Source of the DNA: Blakeslea trispora
Taxonomy: Eukaryota; Mucoromycota; Mucoromycetes; Mucorales; Choanephoraceae
Assembly (NCBI GenBank): GCA_025331445.1
Contig: JAIWNE010000120.1
Span: forward strand, 1-64,000
Length of the DNA stretch: 64,000 nucleotides
Direction of reading: 5' to 3'
Below are positions 21,233-32,558 of this stretch, piece after piece. How positions within the stretch are numbered: the stretch's first letter is position 1; every line of letters begins with the position of its first letter. The notes under the pieces are model-generated. The model did no database searches. It worked only from the letters and a program-made list of their open reading frames with translations, and had not been told where the DNA came from. The position numbers were made by a program, and so were the translations under genes.

Positions 21233-24200
21233 TGTTTTAATCAAAATATAAAAAAGAAACAGAGGGGGGGGGGGAAAGTAAGGTAATTAACATCTTTTTC
21301 ATTAGCAAATTCAGGTATTTATATAGCATGGTTTTTTTTTCCTGGGAATTATCGGAGTTGTGAGACTTTGCAGATGAAAATACCGGAAGAAAAGTATCCT
21401 AAAAGAAGCATATGTTTGCTTTATGCTTCCCTAAAGTACACACCTTCACGTATAATGCATGAAGATTTCAATGTCAGAAGAGCTTTGGGTAGCTAGTGTA
21501 CTATACGGGATATGACGGAATAACATATGCTCCTCATTTGTCCGAACTTCTCCTAATCATCTCTATTTCCCCCTCTCTCTCTCTCTTTCTTATTCATGAA
21601 CTCTTGTGATTTCTGTATGAGACTTTCAGTTATCAATCCATCCATTATATCTTCTGTACTAAGCGACCCATAGTAAAATTGTTCAATTAAATTAATCTTA
21701 AAACGGCTCAACTAAAAATAAAAAACCTTTTTTTCCCCACATTTTAAATCGGCCAATGAAATTAAATAATTTATACCAAACAAGCTATAGATCGTGAGAA
21801 TTAAATCCAAATGCATATTCCAGGCTCATACTTTAAAAGCAAATTATAGGAAAGTAAAGAGAAAATAGATGAACTTTCTTTCATATGGTTCAGGCTTTCA
21901 AAAATTTGTGCTGTAGTTATGGCCTTATATGAGAAGTTGAAAGGCATGGGAATAGAAGTTAGTACATGTAGTTTATTTAGTTCTGCAAATGAATCATTGA
22001 ACATTTACGGATTTTTACTGGCTCTGACTCAATAGTTCTCATTGAAGATCTAGATGCTTCATATGCAAAATGATCAATTACCGTTATGTCCAGTTAGCTC
22101 ATTTCTTTTGATTATCAAGAAAATAGCTTTTGGGGTTTATACTAATAATAAAAAAGAAGTGAGGGAGGGTTTTACAGCAAAGCAGGCAGCGAGACAAAAT
22201 GTACTACTATTGGTAAGCAAAGACACTAAGCATTATGACAAAGAGCATCAATCATAATCTGAAAAGATGGACAAAAGAATTTTTCTTTTTGAAAATTTCT
22301 CTATCTTCCTGTCTCTTTTCATGACAATCAAAAAAAGATAAAAAAAAATGTGGAGAGATTAGAGATGAAAGGTAGAGGTGTTATCTTTTAGAGTTAAAAA
22401 AACAAGATTGTAATCTTTAAGCTACAAGGTACAATAGGAAGCAAAATAAGCAGATAAAGAAAAAATTATAAAATAGCATTGTGGCAAATCCTTATATTGT
22501 TGCATTGCCCCTAAAATCAATAGATTTATAGAATGAGCTATTGCAGTTTTAAAAGTTAGAAGGATACGGATGTGTCTCGAACGGAGAAGACTCAAATAAA
22601 AAAAAAAGAAAAGTTCCTCTGCACCACACTAGTCTCAAACTTCTCGAGCTCTTCATCTTCATTAAAAGTACAGATTAAATAAACAGAGACACACGTTAGC
22701 ATCGATTTATATTACTTTGACGACTTTTAGTTTTTTTTTTTGTTTGAACACAATGCCATTTTTTTTATCGTTTGAATCAGCTACCGCGAATAGTAAGAGA
22801 CAACTGCGGTATTCTAAGGACTACCTATAATTGCATGGAAGCATGTGGGCAAACTCATGAGATAGCTATCAAGAACATCAAAATTTACAACAGGTAGTTG
22901 ACATGTACTTTTTTTTTTTCTGAACAAGCAATACTGTAAGATGCATGAAAAAACAAAACAGATATCTTATCGTAAGCCTTGAACAAATAAAGAAAGGCAA
23001 ATTTTCTTTTGTTCACAGCATGATGTCTACAAGTATCTGTCAAAGAGACAAAAGGCGAACAAACCTTTATCCTTGACAAAAATGAATCCTTCAACTCTCA
23101 AACGCGTACTACCTGCATCTACTATCTTATCATATACACGTATACTGATCATTACAATATAAGCGTTTGTCAAGTATTAACTCGTACCTGATATGATATC
23201 TTTTGATGAAGGAGACCATATAAGGTATTGTTTGTCAGCAAAGCAAGTGTAGTATAACCTAAAGGACTATTACGACACGATATAGTGCGATTATATAGAG
23301 AGGGTAGATCCACTTTAGCAACGAATAATCGCAACGGCTTTCAGCGAGTCTTTTTGTTTTACAATGCTGGCAAATAACTCAATCTATGGTTAGGTTGTGA
23401 AAATAGTAAGCAATTGCATCTATAGTTGTTACTAGAAGACTACCACAAAAAATAGACTTGTGCTTAAGCTTTCATGTGAAATAGGATGTACTTTATTTGA
23501 CCAGCCAGCATTTCTTAAAGAAGAAAAAAAAAAGAGACAGTGCTCTTGTCTTAAAGTGCATTCGTTTGTAGTCCATGTGCTCAGGGTTGATATTCGTTTT
23601 AAGACAGTTGAAGTATCAACAAGTTTACAGGCTCAAGAATTATACAGAAGATTTGTTGTACAATCTGTTTGATTCTTTGGGGGCTTCTAGAATATATACT
23701 CGGCACAGAAATCATGATTGCAAGACTCGGCTTTTAAATTTGAAATAGAAAAAACAACACTCTCAAATTGTCCCTTATCGTATATTGTATCCATCAAGCA
23801 ATCAACATTAAATATCCAGAGCTAATCGTAAAGAAGTCTTTTCGTATCGTTCATTCTTTCAGGCAAAAAAAAGGTAACTTTTCTTGCTTTGATTTTGTCT
23901 AGCTCAAATGCTTTACATAGTATTCAATAAAAGAAAGGCAGAAACAGCTTCCTTTAACAGCTTTTAAAGAGGCATATAAAGTCTTTATAAATGTTAAACT
24001 TGAGATTCTCCAAATTCATTTTCTCTTGACAGTAAGATAATGCAAAGGAAGAGAGAGAGAGCACCATTCTTGGAGATGGTGGAATGCAAAATACACTATA
24101 AAAGTTAATATTGTGCAAAAATTACCCGCTAGTCTTTACTGTAGTTACACATTTCCATAAAAAAAAAGTGTGTGTGCCGATTCCAGAAATATTTGAGACC

Positions 24201-26129
24201 TTTGACTAACAATGATCGAAAGGGTTCTAAGAAAAAAAAAAAAGCAGCAATATTCCAGATAACCTAAATAAAGTCCATCTTGTTCTTTTTAATTCTATAG
24301 GTTTATTTTGAGCATTTTGGTTTTATTTTAATTTCTACTACATCAGCATGAGATTTGATCTCAAGTTATCAAACAAAGCGTTAAGTGTCCTCTTCATATC
24401 AGACATCTTGATAGAAGCAGTAACTAATAAAAAAGTCTATGCTTGGTATGAATTTAAAAAGAAAGGGGGAAGATTAATAATCCCTTTTTTTTTTTTCTGA
24501 TAAATTTTTGTCTTGCCTTATTTATTTCATGTGTTACAGTGATTAAGCTTCTGCTTCATTTAGACTTTTTTTTCAGAATTTTAGAGTACAGTGAAAAAGT
24601 ATCACAACAGGTAAATGGACCAGCACCATCTCTTTTCTACATACTTTTTTTTTACTGTCTTATTGTGTCGGTAAATAGTTGGATGAATTTTTTCCCCCCT
24701 CAAGAACCAGTTATTTATATGAGAATGACTTGTACCTCACACTATGAAAAATGTGAGGTACTGTCTGAAACCACTAAAGAAAAGAAAAACATGGGTTGTG
24801 CAAAGTAATGAGACCAATATTAGAAGCTTTGGTTGCTCAGAAGAAATAAAGCAATTTTTTTTTATGTTTATTGAATATAGACTAATAGTGTATGATTGCA
24901 GCTTGATACGTCATATACATAATCCAACTATGTGCCTGAACACATACGGCCCGAGGAAAGTCTGTAGGGTCTATAGTGACCTGAACATGACTAAATCATC
25001 TTTAAGCAAAAAAGAAAACATGACTACTAATAAGCTTTCTTCATAATGGTGTCATCATTGTGTGGTTGTGTCACCATGTTGAAGGATTATGTACCACATT
25101 AAATCCATATGTTTTTACCTTGCTATGGTGCTAAGGAAAGAGAAATACGGGAAAAAACACAATGTTTTGCTACTTTAAATGCCATAAGCTTTGTTTACTC
25201 TTATCGTTTCCTAAAGTTGTCTCTCATTATTTGTCCATTTCCCTTTTTTTTTCTTTTTAGAAGCACACAGAAGAATTTCTCTGTATTGTTTCTCAAGTAC
25301 GATCATTCTCAAAAATGATGTAGACCTTCTTTTTTTTATTTAGGTTTCAGACATGAATGGGGGGTGACACTGCAGAACCAGAGAAATTGTCTACTTTGAC
25401 GAGAATGGTCATAGCTGATGTCAGCGCCATATTTGAAACTAATGTGTGTTTGTAATAGGTTTTATTACAGAGGTTTCTTATCGTGTTCTCAGAATAAGGA
25501 GAGAGAAAGAAAAAGAGAATCTAGATTTTACTTATGGGAAAAGGATCGGGAAAAAAAGCTGTTTATCGAGATTTGGACAAAAAAAGAGTGTATAGAGAAA
25601 TTGCAATTTTCTCCAAAAAGAAATTGGGGGGGTGAGAGATGATTGCGTGGCACAAATCATGTTTTATTCTTTAAACTTCTATCAGATGGAAAGAGTTTAA
25701 AATTTTAAGTTTTTTTAGGGAACCAAAAAAAAAATCAATATATCCATAAACAATTGCCTGTCAAGGTCCAAAGGGAAAAAAAGAAAGCGTTTCATCTTTT
25801 TGATTGTTTTCATTTATAATAGTTATTTTATTATTCATATTGGAGTTATTTTTTTTTCTTACATGAAAATGGTTTATTAGTATTAACATATTAAATAGAA
25901 AAAGGAAGGAGTTGTTTTTTAAAAAAGAGAGATGAGCATATAGTAAGGAGGATATGTGGGTGTGTATAAATATATGTATAAAGGTTATTCTTTCTCTATA
26001 ATAAGAAGTAGTACGAAAGGATGTTTTGTACCAGAAAAAAAAAAAGATTTACATGATAGAAGGATTTAGAAAAAAAAAAAAAAATTGTAACTTGTTTTTT
26101 TTTTTTAAATTTTGCTTCTTTTTTTTCTT
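21233..26129. other. Gene-poor spacer, about 4.9 kb
   Basis: Holds the PEPCK promoter (G11 run at 21264-21274 on the + strand) and the 3' side of the WOPR gene. Only short low-quality frames occur. The longest (21801-22004 and 22885-23094 on the minus strand; 23460-23672 and 24539-24808 on the plus strand) have no recognisable family and no splice partners I could join. A perfect 10-bp inverted repeat with a 10-base loop lies at 24732-24761. A/T homopolymers are dense at 25840-26110. No gene called. Confidence 0.5.
24732..24761. repeat. Perfect 10-bp inverted repeat (hairpin)
   Basis: GTACCTCACA (24732-24741) and TGTGAGGTAC (24752-24761) are exact reverse complements separated by CTATGAAAAA. 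It lies in otherwise gene-free sequence. It could be an RNA hairpin, a dimer binding site or chance. Confidence 0.8.
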
Positions 26130-26978
26130 TTAGATCCTCACCAAGTCACGGAGAGCCTTCAGTTGACGACTGTCTTCTGTCGAAGGTAGCTTTTCCCAGG
26201 CAATGTCTTGAGCAGGCAACAAAAAGGTGCTGTGTTTAATTAAGGGGTTGTATGATGGGTGTTGTTGTAGTGGCGATAGTAATAATGTATCGGTAAATTC
26301 ATCCTCGGATCGAAAAGTTGCTGTACTAATAGAAGATTGCGATGATATCGAAGAAAGAGAAGGGGGATGTTGTTGTTCATCTGCAGAAGACACAGTGGAT
26401 GCGTCGCTACCAGAAGAGTCGATGGAGTCATGGCGATGATATTGTATAGAATGAATTGAGGCTGGGTGACCACCCCCGATATCGAGTGGATTTAATTCAG
26501 GATAGAATCCTTTAGGTATTTCGATTGCATTCAGCATGGGATCGTGAGATGGACGTTGTAGGCGTCCTGATAGAATATCAGCCTTTGTGTAATAGCTAAT
26601 AAGATGAATTTTCTGATTTGTTGCAGTGCAAATAGAGAAACTTTGCTTGATGAGGCCATTTTGTTTATAGGAAAAAGTGATTTGCTTGCCGCTACCAGGA
26701 ATGGCTACAGAAGGTCGACGTGGTCTACGCTTTGTGTCTAATTCTTTGTAAGTGAGAAAACTGCCTAATACACGGCTTGGGGACCATGTACGACCATCAG
26801 TCCAGCGTCTCATGCCGGCTTCACGTTCATCCCAAGCAAATACAGAACCAGAACGAATATTAATACGCTCTTTGGACGTAAGACGGCGCTGAACTCTATT
26901 CAATGTGCCTTTTCTACATGCTTCAAACACATAAAGTGCGTCTTGAGGTGTCTTTATGTATCCAACGTATGTTTCCAT
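26130..26978 (-). CDS. WOPR-domain transcription regulator (Gti1/Pac2 family)
   Basis: Single exon, 282 residues. The N-terminal WOPRa box reads METYVGYIKTPQDALYVFEA, then RRLTSKERINIRSGSVFAWD and RRWTDGRTWSPSRVLGSFL. The WOPRb part reads KQNGLIKQSFSICT and KIHLISYYTKADILSGRLQ. This is the DNA-binding domain of Wor1/Ryp1/Gti1/Pac2 regulators, which control morphological switching, gluconate uptake or conidiation/virulence programmes in other fungi. The tail (about 180-282) is Ser/His/Gln-rich and probably disordered. The gene sits alone, with about 4.9 kb downstream and about 4.1 kb upstream lacking clear genes, a setting often seen for master regulators with long control regions (inference). 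The exact subfamily cannot be told by eye. Confidence 0.93.
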   Translation of the reverse strand: METYVGYIKTPQDALYVFEACRKGTLNRVQRRLTSKERINIRSGSVFAWDEREAGMRRWTDGRTWSPSRVLGSFLTYKELDTKRRPRRPSVAIPGSGKQITFSYKQNGLIKQSFSICTATNQKIHLISYYTKADILSGRLQRPSHDPMLNAIEIPKGFYPELNPLDIGGGHPASIHSIQYHRHDSIDSSGSDASTVSSADEQQHPPSLSSISSQSSISTATFRSEDEFTDTLLLSPLQQHPSYNPLIKHSTFLLPAQDIAWEKLPSTEDSRQLKALRDLVRI

Positions 26979-27459
26979 ATTAAAAAATAAATAAGAGTAG
27001 TGGGTAGAAATAAATAATAGTAAAGGAAAAAAGAAAGAAAGAAAGAAAAAAGGTTAAAAAAAAAAAGGACTCTTATTTATATAAAGATTCTTTTTTTTTT
27101 TTAAGTTTTTTTTTTTGTGTTTTATTTCATTATGTCATAATTTCTATACACCATACTAAAAGTTTAATCATTTTTTTTTATGCAAAAAAAAAAAAGGCCG
27201 CATTCGAGCCAAAAAGGAAGTATGTCCCCCCAACATGAAAAAAGTTCGATTTTTATAGGAGTGGAATTTATTCGTTATGGTTCTTTTGCTTCTGACTGAC
27301 CATTTAGCTCTCTCTCTCTCTTTTTTTTTTTTTTACTCGTTTGTTTTTTTTTTACTAAGCAAGCTAATCATATCTGACTATCTAAAGACTGTATAGATGT
27401 ATGTTTCAAAATATCGCGCAATTCATGCGTGTAATAGAAAATAAAAACTCGATTTTGGA

Positions 27460-27626
27460 TTAAAGGCTAAAGAAAAACCGTGTGCCTCGATTGTCTTTGC
27501 ATTCTCCAGCCAGACGGTTCTTCAAATGCCGCACAGAATTGTATAGTGTGCACTTCCGAAAATAAGTTTCTTATATTATTCATGAGTAATAACATCAGAT
27601 AGAGTATCCATCTCATCGTCTGCCAT
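27460..27626 (-). CDS. Possible tiny spliced gene (weak)
   Basis: From ATG27626 the frame reads MADDEMDTLSD. A putative 44-nt intron (GTTATT...GGAAG) joins it to CTLYNSVRHLKNRLAGECKD and a short tail ending at TAA 27460. The two halves look coding-like in composition and the junction keeps frame, but the splice sites are poor (GTTATT donor, GGAAG acceptor), the product would be about 41 residues, and no family is recognised. It may equally be part of a longer non-coding leader of the WOPR gene. Confidence 0.18.
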
Positions 27627-30242
27627 TTAAAAGGTTATATTGTATGGTACTCTTGAAGAACTTGTTTGGAATGGCAAATGACAAGATATTCAAATCTAAT
27701 TAAGGCCCTTTAGGGCTAGTCATCTTTTTCCACACAGCAACAAGTATTTATAAGGACTTTTTATTATTATTTTAGTCTGTGTTAGTATCAAGTCTCATCT
27801 TCTCCCATCCTCACCTCCCTTTTTTTTAATTTTCTGTTTAAGCAGTTTATATACGATGATATTCGTTTCTAACCAACACAAAAATAATGAATAAAGGATA
27901 TAGTTTATTTAGAAAAAAAGTAGTAGAAAAAAAAATAAGCTATTTGCATTGACGCAAAACATTCATACAACAGAGAGTAATCTGGTTGGGTTTGAAACAT
28001 ACACTTCTTTTTTGGAAAGCATGTTTCCCTTCAATCTCAAAAAACAAGAGTTTCTACAAATAAACAGTGTTCCAACAACTATGTAATAGGTTGTTTCAGA
28101 ATAGTTAGTTGAAGGTTTTACCCTTTTTGTTACAAAAAAGATTCTCTCAACTATTGATTCAGTTATAAAAAAGAAATTCATCATCATGTTACAAAGGAGA
28201 ATGATGAACTCTTCAGAAGAATGTGAATTATGCACTTTAGCCATGACAACTTAATAACAAAAAAAAAGAGCCCCTAAAGACGTTTTTACTAATGAAAATA
28301 GAACTTGTTTATTGTGCTTTTTTGTTCTTTTTTTTTCTATTTTAACTTGTTCCAAATGGTCACATCATGTGTAACCATCTCTTAAAATGCCAAATGAAAG
28401 CAAGTTATTCCCTAAATCGCGTTTTTTCAGATTTGAGATCATAACCAAAATAACATTCTACGATGAACATCATTTTGCTTTTCTTTTTTAGAACAAAAAA
28501 GAAGAACAAACGATAAAAAGTGGTAACTAGTATGCTGACAAATAGCAACAAGAAACTGGAACTGTCTAAATTAAAAAAAGGAATATTTGCTTGAGAAGCA
28601 CTTTACTTGTTATATCAGACTATCTCTAACAAAAAAAAAAGTGATACATCATCAAGTAAAATCATTTGGCTATTGAAGACAGCTGGTTGATTCATAACTA
28701 AAAGTAAAATTTTCCAGCATGACCCGAAGCTCTTAGAACCCCCCCCCTCTCTTTAGCTTATTACTAATGAGACACACTCTACTTCTTTGTAACAAAAATC
28801 GTTCCTGAGTTATATACGACAAGTTGGAATTTCTTTCAAGAAATCAGCGATCGTGACAAAGTAAAAAAAAAAAAAAAAGAGTCATCGATGCCCATTGTTT
28901 ATTCTAGGGAGTCATAGTTCTGGAACCAACACTACCTTGAACTTCTCATTAGCATTCTCTCTCTTTCTATTTAATCACCCGAAATAAGAATAACAGCGAA
29001 TAACAGTTGTCCATTCCATGTATTCTAATTTAAAGACACAGAAATATCAACAAACAGAAAATTAAGGTTGTTTTCTTATCCCTGAATCTTGTTTTTGTTC
29101 TATTTCCTTCTGAAAAACAGCAAATTAAACAGCTGACAAATGGACTATTTTCTAAATAGCTTAATATCCACTGAAATTGCTTTTTTGGCGCCTTAAATCC
29201 TATGTTCTCTTTTTTTTTTGATTATCTTTCTACCCTCCCTTTTTTTTTTTGAACCAAAGAATGCAATCCAGAAATTGAGAAAAAAAAAAAACTCCATCAT
29301 GTTTGAAAGGGCAGAAATCAAGTTAGTTTTTTTTTTTTGGGGGGGGGGATAGTTCATTATCTTTAACAGAACCAAATAAACATAACATGAAGAATTAGCA
29401 GAAAAAAAAATTAAACTACAGGAGGGGAAAGGGGAACTTCTCTATATACACATATGCAGTTATATACCAGTTGCACAGAGTTAGAGCGCATTCAATAGAT
29501 AAGGCTGTGTACCTTATTTACTCCCTCCCGTTTTTGTATTTGTTGTTGATACAGTTGAACGCAGCATCAAATTGCGAGTTTAGAAAAAAAAATTAAAGTG
29601 CGGGAAACAAATATTCAGTTTGTGGGTTGCTCAAATAAGTGGTTGTTTGTAAAACTTAAATTGAGAAGCGAAAAAAAAAAAGGATGGATGGATGACATGA
29701 CTGTTGTATAAAAAAAAAAGAGCTTTCACATGTTGAATCATAATGGTTATATTACATATACTGGAGATCATCATAAGAAAACATGCTCCATCTTGGCCTT
29801 TTTACCTTTTACAACAGTGCCCGAAATTGTTCAACTGAGTTTTAGCTCGGGGTGAAGCATGGAGGAAGATATAAAGTTCTGTTTCTTGAATTGATCCATT
29901 CGTCAATACCGCTATGTGTCTGAATAGGCACATTTAATCACACTATCAATGTCGTTCATAAGAAGGGGGGGGGGGTTATCCATCAAATAGTCATTGGTGA
30001 TGGTGCCTTTCAACATCTAGCACATGCTTCCCTCTCTTTTTTTCTACAGCCCCCTCTCTCTCCAATATGATACGAGAAAACTACTTGAGTTAATCTAATT
30101 TTTCTGTCATTTCCCATTGTATCAACTATGAACTAGGGTTTAACCTCTTCATACTCCTGCTGCAACATCTCAGTCTTTTTTTTTTTTATTTGTCCTTATT
30201 CGTTTTGCTTCTCAAAAAATATGCCATTCAGGGCTTCATCTG

Positions 30243-30710
30243 TCAATCTTTTTTTTTTTTAAGTCCATGGGCTGATCAATATCCTCAGCTACACTTGACA
30301 ATCTAGCTGCTTTACCAGCCTGATACATCTTTACTTGCAAAAGAATACAGGAAAAAGAAAACAAATGCCTCCTCATTCGATACATATATATCTTGTAGCT
30401 TTTTCCCGCTTTTTTTTTTTTTCTGGGTCGCCTTCTCCTTTTATTCTTAAATTCATTCTTGAGTCTGTTTAATCTCGCAACAATATTAAAGCTTCTAAAT
30501 TAAAAACGATCAACTTCCTTAGTCCATTTTGTGGCATCTTTGCTCTGTTCTTCATATGTCTTTCACAAGTATGTACACATATCAGCTATAGAATAGTGAT
30601 AAAAAAAGAAAAAAGACCCAAAAAAAGGGGGGCACAAAACAACCTTACTTTGAATATTAGTTTCCCACACTTTAATGCTACATTCACTGTACTTTTTTAT
30701 AGATGGTGAT
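30243..30710 (-). CDS. Candidate small exons of an unrecognised gene or gene remnant
   Basis: Three short coding-like patches on the minus strand. At about 30649-30710 the frame SSPSIKKYSECSIKVWETNI runs into a GTAAGG donor; the SIKVWE stretch recalls the end of a WD repeat. At about 30502-30560 TYEEQSKDATKWTKEVDRF ends at a stop, after an acceptor-like GTGAAAG. At 30243-30328 MYQAGKAARLSSVAEDIDQP runs into an A10 run, after which the frame must shift to read a further coding-like RLTDEALNGIFFEK. Taken together this could be one intron-rich gene, two small genes, or a decayed one. I cannot join them with confidence. Confidence 0.25.
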
Positions 30711-31068
30711 GAATGACAAATAAAAGGCTAGTAACAAAAAGAAAAAGAAGATAACTGAATGTAATAAAGCAATATTGTTTATATCTCAAGGCAACACGCT
30801 TCCATATCCCAAGGTGAGCCTCGTCTACACCCTTACATCTTTTTGTTTTGAATTTTCCTTAATCGAAAGCAGTAAAGAGTCCCTTTTGGTGCAATCTATG
30901 TATTTAGCTGAACAGAAAGAATGAAACATTCTTGAAAACCCTCATTCAATATCGCTTTTCTTCTATAGCACAATATGCTCTATTTGTGTACGAACAAGCA
31001 TGACAAGTAAGAATGATGGGATAGCCGTCCCACATAAATCTGTTACAACAGAGAGATCATTTTTATTT

Positions 31069-31811
31069 TTACATACCAATATCATTCATCCAGGCTATGA
31101 CTTGATCTATCTCATTTGCAGGCTGATCGTAATCAATCCATCCCTCCAAGAACTTGGGTGGTGGGTGACGAGATATCATATAGAGTGGAAAGTGAGGCTC
31201 AAACTCGCTATCTGGGTAGGCTGATAGATCGATGTTGGTATCTTGCTCCTGATGCTCAATCATCACTAAACCAGACAGTGGCTTATTTGACACATACTTT
31301 TGTGAGATGCGCCAAGCAAGCATACCATGGCTGATCATAAGAGGTGGAAAAAAAGATAGTTCAGCAGTAACTTGACTTAACTCTAGCTCTAGATCAGCAA
31401 CAGCTTCTACTTTGTATGTCTGTTTGCTTACCTTGATAATACTTTGAGAGTGAGTGATCTCTAGGCTGAACATCGATGGCAGCATCAACACTTGAATAAC
31501 CCAATTGGCTTAACTTTGTTTGCCAGTCAGTAGCCCATGATCTATAACAAATAAGAAAGAAAAATAAAGAGTTAGCACTGTTTTCGCCCCCCCCCTCTCC
31601 TAAAAGAAGGAAAAAAAAGAAAAGGTATGCTGTTGGTTACTTTGTATCGGTTTCTTTCAAGACAGTACGAACAAGAAGAATAGGTGTAGGTCGTTTGACA
31701 GATGCCTCCAAAGCAGCCTCTACTTTGGTCACAGTCACTTTGTTACGTTTATACAACCACTGCATACTGCTAACACAAGGCTGTCTGACTGTTCTTGCTA
31801 AAAACATCATG
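31069..31811 (-). CDS. Alpha/beta-hydrolase-like protein, probably mitochondrial, nucleophile replaced
   Basis: Exon 1 begins at ATG31811 (MMFLARTVRQPCVSSMQWL), a basic, mitochondrial-type presequence, and includes VKRPTPILLVRTVLKETDT. Exon 2 follows (SWATDWQTKLSQLGYSSVD... to KYYQ). An intron of 43 or 49 nt then leads to ELSQVTAELSFFPPLMISHG and KYVSNKPLSGLVMIE, the usual strand-helix-strand of the fold. Where active enzymes have G-H-S-M-G-G, this protein reads S-H-G-M-L-A, so the nucleophile Ser appears to be Gly. No obvious catalytic His is seen before the stop at 31069. A further 3' exon is possible (a GTATGT donor sits at the stop and an acceptor at about 31046), extending the gene to about 30966. 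Function unknown. Confidence 0.6.
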
Positions 31812-32558
31812 ACAAGATAAAATATAAACAAAACAAAAAAAAAGAAATAATGCTTCAGTTGACGTTGTACGTGAATAAGGATAGAGTGTATAACAAGTTA
31901 GTTTTTTTTTTTGCAAACAAGACTATTAGTCAAGTGTAACTAATTCTTGCAATTCGATGAATATATCTATATGTGTGATTCATTACAAGCTTAATACAAG
32001 GCAAACCTATTTCAAGTAGATGTCAGTAGAAAACAAAACTAAAATCAACAAGTACAACAGTCGCTCTATTCAAGAGGTAGCCAAAAATCTTGAAAATCTC
32101 ACCTTTAAATAGAATTAGTTTGAGAGCTTGTATTGATCATAAGTTTTCAAACATCTACATCTAATGAAAGGATACCCCTTTAAGCAGAGCGACTATTGTA
32201 CTTGTTGACTTTAGTTTTTTTTTTTCATACAGAAATCAAAGGGTGCGTCAAGCTATGCTCATGCTCAGTATCAAGAAAACGAGTGTATATGGCTTTGAGG
32301 TATAGATGCAAAAAAAAAAGAGTTATTTTGGTATGGCTGTTTGCTGTTTAGAAGGTAGCATAAAGAAATAACTACAAAAAGAAAACTGACTCATTTAAGC
32401 TTTATGTATGATTTTCAATCAAAAAAAAAAGATGTAAAATGTATATTCTGACTTTTTTTTTTTTTTATATACTTAAAATTTTTTTATTTATTTTTCCCAC
32501 TTTTTCCCTTTTTCACTTTCTCTCTCTTTTTTTTTTTAATTCTATCCTCGAGTTAACT
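31812..32558. other. Intergenic between divergent genes, about 750 bp, containing a MITE-like element
   Basis: Spacer between the hydrolase-like gene (minus) and MPC2 (plus). It contains the inverted-repeat element at 32035-32218 (separate entry) and T/A runs next to the MPC2 start. No coding exon. Confidence 0.6.
32035..32218. mobile_element. MITE-like element with 33-bp terminal inverted repeats
   Basis: 32035-32067 and 32186-32218 are inverted copies of each other, matching at 31 of 33 positions by hand alignment (both begin AAAACTAAA and end AGTCGCTCT when read inward). Weaker similarity continues about 15 bases further in. The full unit is about 184 bp with no ORF, which fits a non-autonomous DNA transposon (MITE). 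I see no convincing target-site duplication; the right edge runs into a T-tract that hides the border. It lies in the MPC2 / hydrolase-like promoter region. Confidence 0.65.

Larger units (their letters stand above)
26979..31068. other. Gene-poor spacer, about 4.1 kb, upstream of the WOPR gene
   Basis: Mostly AT-rich with many A/T runs and three G/C runs of 9-11 bases (28739-28747, 29339-29348, 29965-29975). It holds two sets of candidate cryptic exons, listed separately (27460-27626 and 30243-30710). The rest has no reading frame or repeat that I can support. Part of it is presumably the WOPR promoter. Confidence 0.45.

Noticed and set aside
21233..31068. Centromere or silent-DNA interpretation of the gene-poor region
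   Set aside because: No repeat array or retroelement cluster is visible there, and a normal single-copy regulator gene lies in the middle.
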